A stretch of 64,000 nt of DNA from Glossina fuscipes (lineage: Eukaryota; Arthropoda; Insecta; Diptera; Glossinidae), in contig NW_023998415.1 in the NCBI RefSeq assembly GCF_014805625.2, positions 16,870,724 to 16,934,723 of the forward strand, read 5' to 3'. The notes under the pieces are model-generated. The model ran no database searches, was not told the origin of the DNA, and worked only from the letters and a program-made list of their open reading frames with translations. The position numbers were made by a program, and so were the translations under genes. Of this stretch, positions 61,770-64,000 are shown piece by piece (the first letter of the stretch is position 1; the number at the start of each line of letters is the position of its first letter).

Positions 61770-63030
61770 ATTTGTATCGCGATGTAATATATATATATCT
61801 ATATATATACATATATATATATATACATATACATAATTTAAAAATTGTTTGCTCTCATTTGACCAAATCCGATCATTTCCATAATGAATATTTAAACAGA
61901 TTAAAAATATCTTTATTCCTACGGATCATATGCTAATGTTTTTTTACTTCTTAAGTGACTTACTGATTACTGAATAATCTTAAGATGCCTCTGGCGCGAT
62001 ATTTGTAATAAATTTTAAATCGATTCCAAGTTTACAAGTTTAAATGTTTTCAACACTGTTTACGACTCTGTACGATATCTCTGATCTCGAAACTTCCATT
62101 ATATGATGGCGGATAGAGAAATTGCACTTTTTTTTTAATGACGATATGTTTGGCGATACTTTTTACATTTTATCTACAAATATATATTATGATTGCTAAA
62201 AATATTCCTGTACGCATAAATGCTTTAATGTTACGCAAATGTATGTATGTGTGTGTGTGTGCACGAGCGCGCGCATCCAGATATAACCTATTATTATTAG
62301 GAGTATATGCGATGATAAATGAAATGAAATCCGAAATTAAACAAAAATAACTCTTTCGCCAGCATCGCCTTTCAAAACTTTTCCAATTCTATTTTTATCC
62401 GCAATTACGATTTATATATAAGTCATTAGCACGCTTATCACAGATTCTAACCTAATATGAATTTTTCATTTTCATTTTTACTTCTTGCTTACAATAGAAA
62501 TGTAAGCACTGCGATGAAATGAAGGCCTAAGTACTATATTTATATATATATATATATATAGTAAATATGGCATTCAGTTAAAAGGTCGCCGTTAAAAACA
62601 TCTAAATATGGATATAATTTATAGCGTTATATACTTTTTATTGCACATATTATATATTGTAAATTCACGAGTATACACTTGTTGTGATTTTGGTCATCTC
62701 TACGTCGCTGTATTCGTTTTTCCATTTTTTTTTTTTTTTTTTTCATTCGCTATTACGAACAAGCGAAAAGCCATATTCCACATTATTTTCATTTATTCGT
62801 TCTTTCAATATTTTAATTCGGAATCATTCATTTAACAAGAGAGATTAGGAAGATTCACATGCCAAAATGCATTAATTGGTTCCATCCCGAAATTACATGT
62901 ATTCGCAATATGCGACTTTAACCCGATGACATTGCTACCAGCAATAATATTGTATATCGTCATCGTCAGTTGCAGTTGCGCACAATTCTAAATACTTAGT
63001 CTAACTATCACATATGACGAAAGGTGAAAA
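61770..63030. other. Intergenic region, no gene seen
   Basis: TA repeats (61787-61833, 62541-62561), a GT run with an alternating GCGC stretch (62246-62274), and a T run (62724-62743). Confidence 0.6.
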
Positions 63031-63610
63031 TTTTCCAAAATATCAATATGTAAATATTCTGATCCCGATCGATTTACTATAATAATGCGAATCTCAATTT
63101 ATTTTCAACTTCACTCGAACACATGTTAGCGTATTCTTGATTCCATTACAAATGAGTTTGTGGCGCAATCTTTCCAAAATACCGATATACAAATATTCGA
63201 AAAGTGATCCCCATCGATTTACTATAATAATTCGAATTCTAACTTAGTATCAAAGTTCCTCGAACACAAGTAATCGTATTCTTGAAGCCCTTACAAATGA
63301 GTTTGTGGCGCAATCTTTTCAAAATATCTATATATAAATATTCGAAAGGTGATCCCTGATCGATTTACTATAATAATTCGAATTCTAACTTAGTATCAAA
63401 GTTCCTCGAACACAAGTAATCGTATTCTTGATGCCCTTACAAATGAGTTTGTGGCGCAATCTTTTCAAAATATCTATATATAAATATTCAACAAGTGATC
63501 CCTGATCGATTTACTATAATAATTCGAATTCTAATTTATTTTCAACTTCACTCGAACACATGTTATCATATTCTTCATCCTACTACAAATTTTCCAAAAT
63601 ATCTTCAACG
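63031..63610. repeat. About 145-bp minisatellite, four units
   Basis: Head-to-tail units starting at about 63031, 63171, 63316 and 63462, each with CAAAATA, a short TA-rich stretch, GATTTACTATAATAATNCGAAT, CTCGAACACA and, except in the last, ACAAATGAGTTTGTGGCGC. The middle units 2 and 3 are nearly identical (AACTTAGTATCAAAGTTCC), while units 1 and 4 share a different version (TTATTTTCAACTTCACTCG). The array ends in a partial CAAAATATC at 63595. Confidence 0.92.
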
Positions 63611-64000
63611 AATCGCGAGTGATTGAAAGAAATATGAAAAGCTTTTGATTTTTTTCGAGCTTGCCTCATCTTCTTCTCGATTGTGGACCTGTAGATAGCG
63701 AGAGCCTTTCTAAATTATGGATTATGGAATATACTTGTGACAAACTCAGTCAAATTTATGATTGTAATAATTGGCCAAAAAAGAAAGGAGATGGAACTTG
63801 GACCCTTTGTGACAGAAAAATAAAAAATAAAAAAAAAAATGAATAAATGATAATAATAAGTTTAAACAAACTGTCAGTAATTTTAGTTTTAAACACGAAC
63901 GAAGCTGGTGACTGAGTGGTAATGCGTTTAAGCATCAATATTAAATTGTATCGTTTATCGCTTTTGATTGCTTTGAAAAGTTATGGAAGAAATAAATTTT
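63611..64000. other. Right edge of window
   Basis: No gene recognised. At 63907-63927 GGTGACTGAGTGGTAATGCGT loosely resembles a tRNA A-box region and a similar string occurs at 57067-57088, but no B box follows either. Confidence 0.4.

Noticed and set aside
63907..63927. A-box-like string, also near 57067, as a third SINE type
   Set aside because: No B box follows and there is no shared body or tail between the two places.
1..64000. CRISPR arrays, operons, ribosome binding sites, prokaryotic origins
   Set aside because: The DNA is eukaryotic with spliceosomal introns; the regular repeats seen are microsatellites, a minisatellite and transposons without spacer structure.

Overview
The window is nuclear DNA from a higher dipteran, most likely a true fruit fly or a close relative. 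The intergenic DNA is AT-rich and full of TA, ACAT and TTTA microsatellites. Introns are short (55-120 bp inside the compact genes). The five conserved genes read as orthologues of Drosophila genes that, as I recall, lie together near cytological position 74D: Nedd4, the Luc7-like gene CG7564, Edc3, U4-U6-60K and Oatp74D. The species itself cannot be fixed from the sequence alone.

Gene-rich left third (1-22,200). Nedd4 (minus) runs off the left edge. Only its N-terminal and C2-domain exons are present, with two phase-compatible alternative first coding exons. A single-exon Luc7-like U1 snRNP gene (plus, 5697-6740) follows. After 4 kb of intergenic DNA holding a 362-bp tandem duplication comes Edc3 (minus, five exons, 10842-14110). 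Edc3 is head-to-head with the PRPF4 orthologue U4-U6-60K (plus, two exons, 15783-17445). U4-U6-60K converges on a complete seven-exon organic-anion transporter of the Oatp74D / Ecdysone Importer type (minus, 19046-22174), which contains one non-canonical GC-AG intron. Three of the five genes act in RNA processing or turnover (U1 snRNP, U4/U6 snRNP, decapping). The transporter would import ecdysone into cells.

Gene-poor right two thirds (22,200-64,000). I found no intact conserved multi-exon gene here. There are microsatellites, three assembly gaps (10, 839 and 100 N) and mobile-element relics. These are a 568-bp internally deleted mariner with terminal inverted repeats and TA duplications, two copies of a tRNA-derived SINE with target-site duplications, a decayed piggyBac transposase, a decayed non-LTR retrotransposon (ORF1, endonuclease, RT, RNase H) and the 3' end of another. 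There is also a broken copy of the mitochondrial insertase gene OXA1L that keeps an intron-like segment, a 59-residue ORF with one perfect C2H2 zinc finger, and a roughly 145-bp minisatellite at the right edge.

I did not find an obviously new biological system. The most useful observations are the complete ecdysone-importer locus with its GC-AG intron, the alternative Nedd4 starts, the SINE family with clear insertion hallmarks, and the intron-bearing OXA1L pseudogene.
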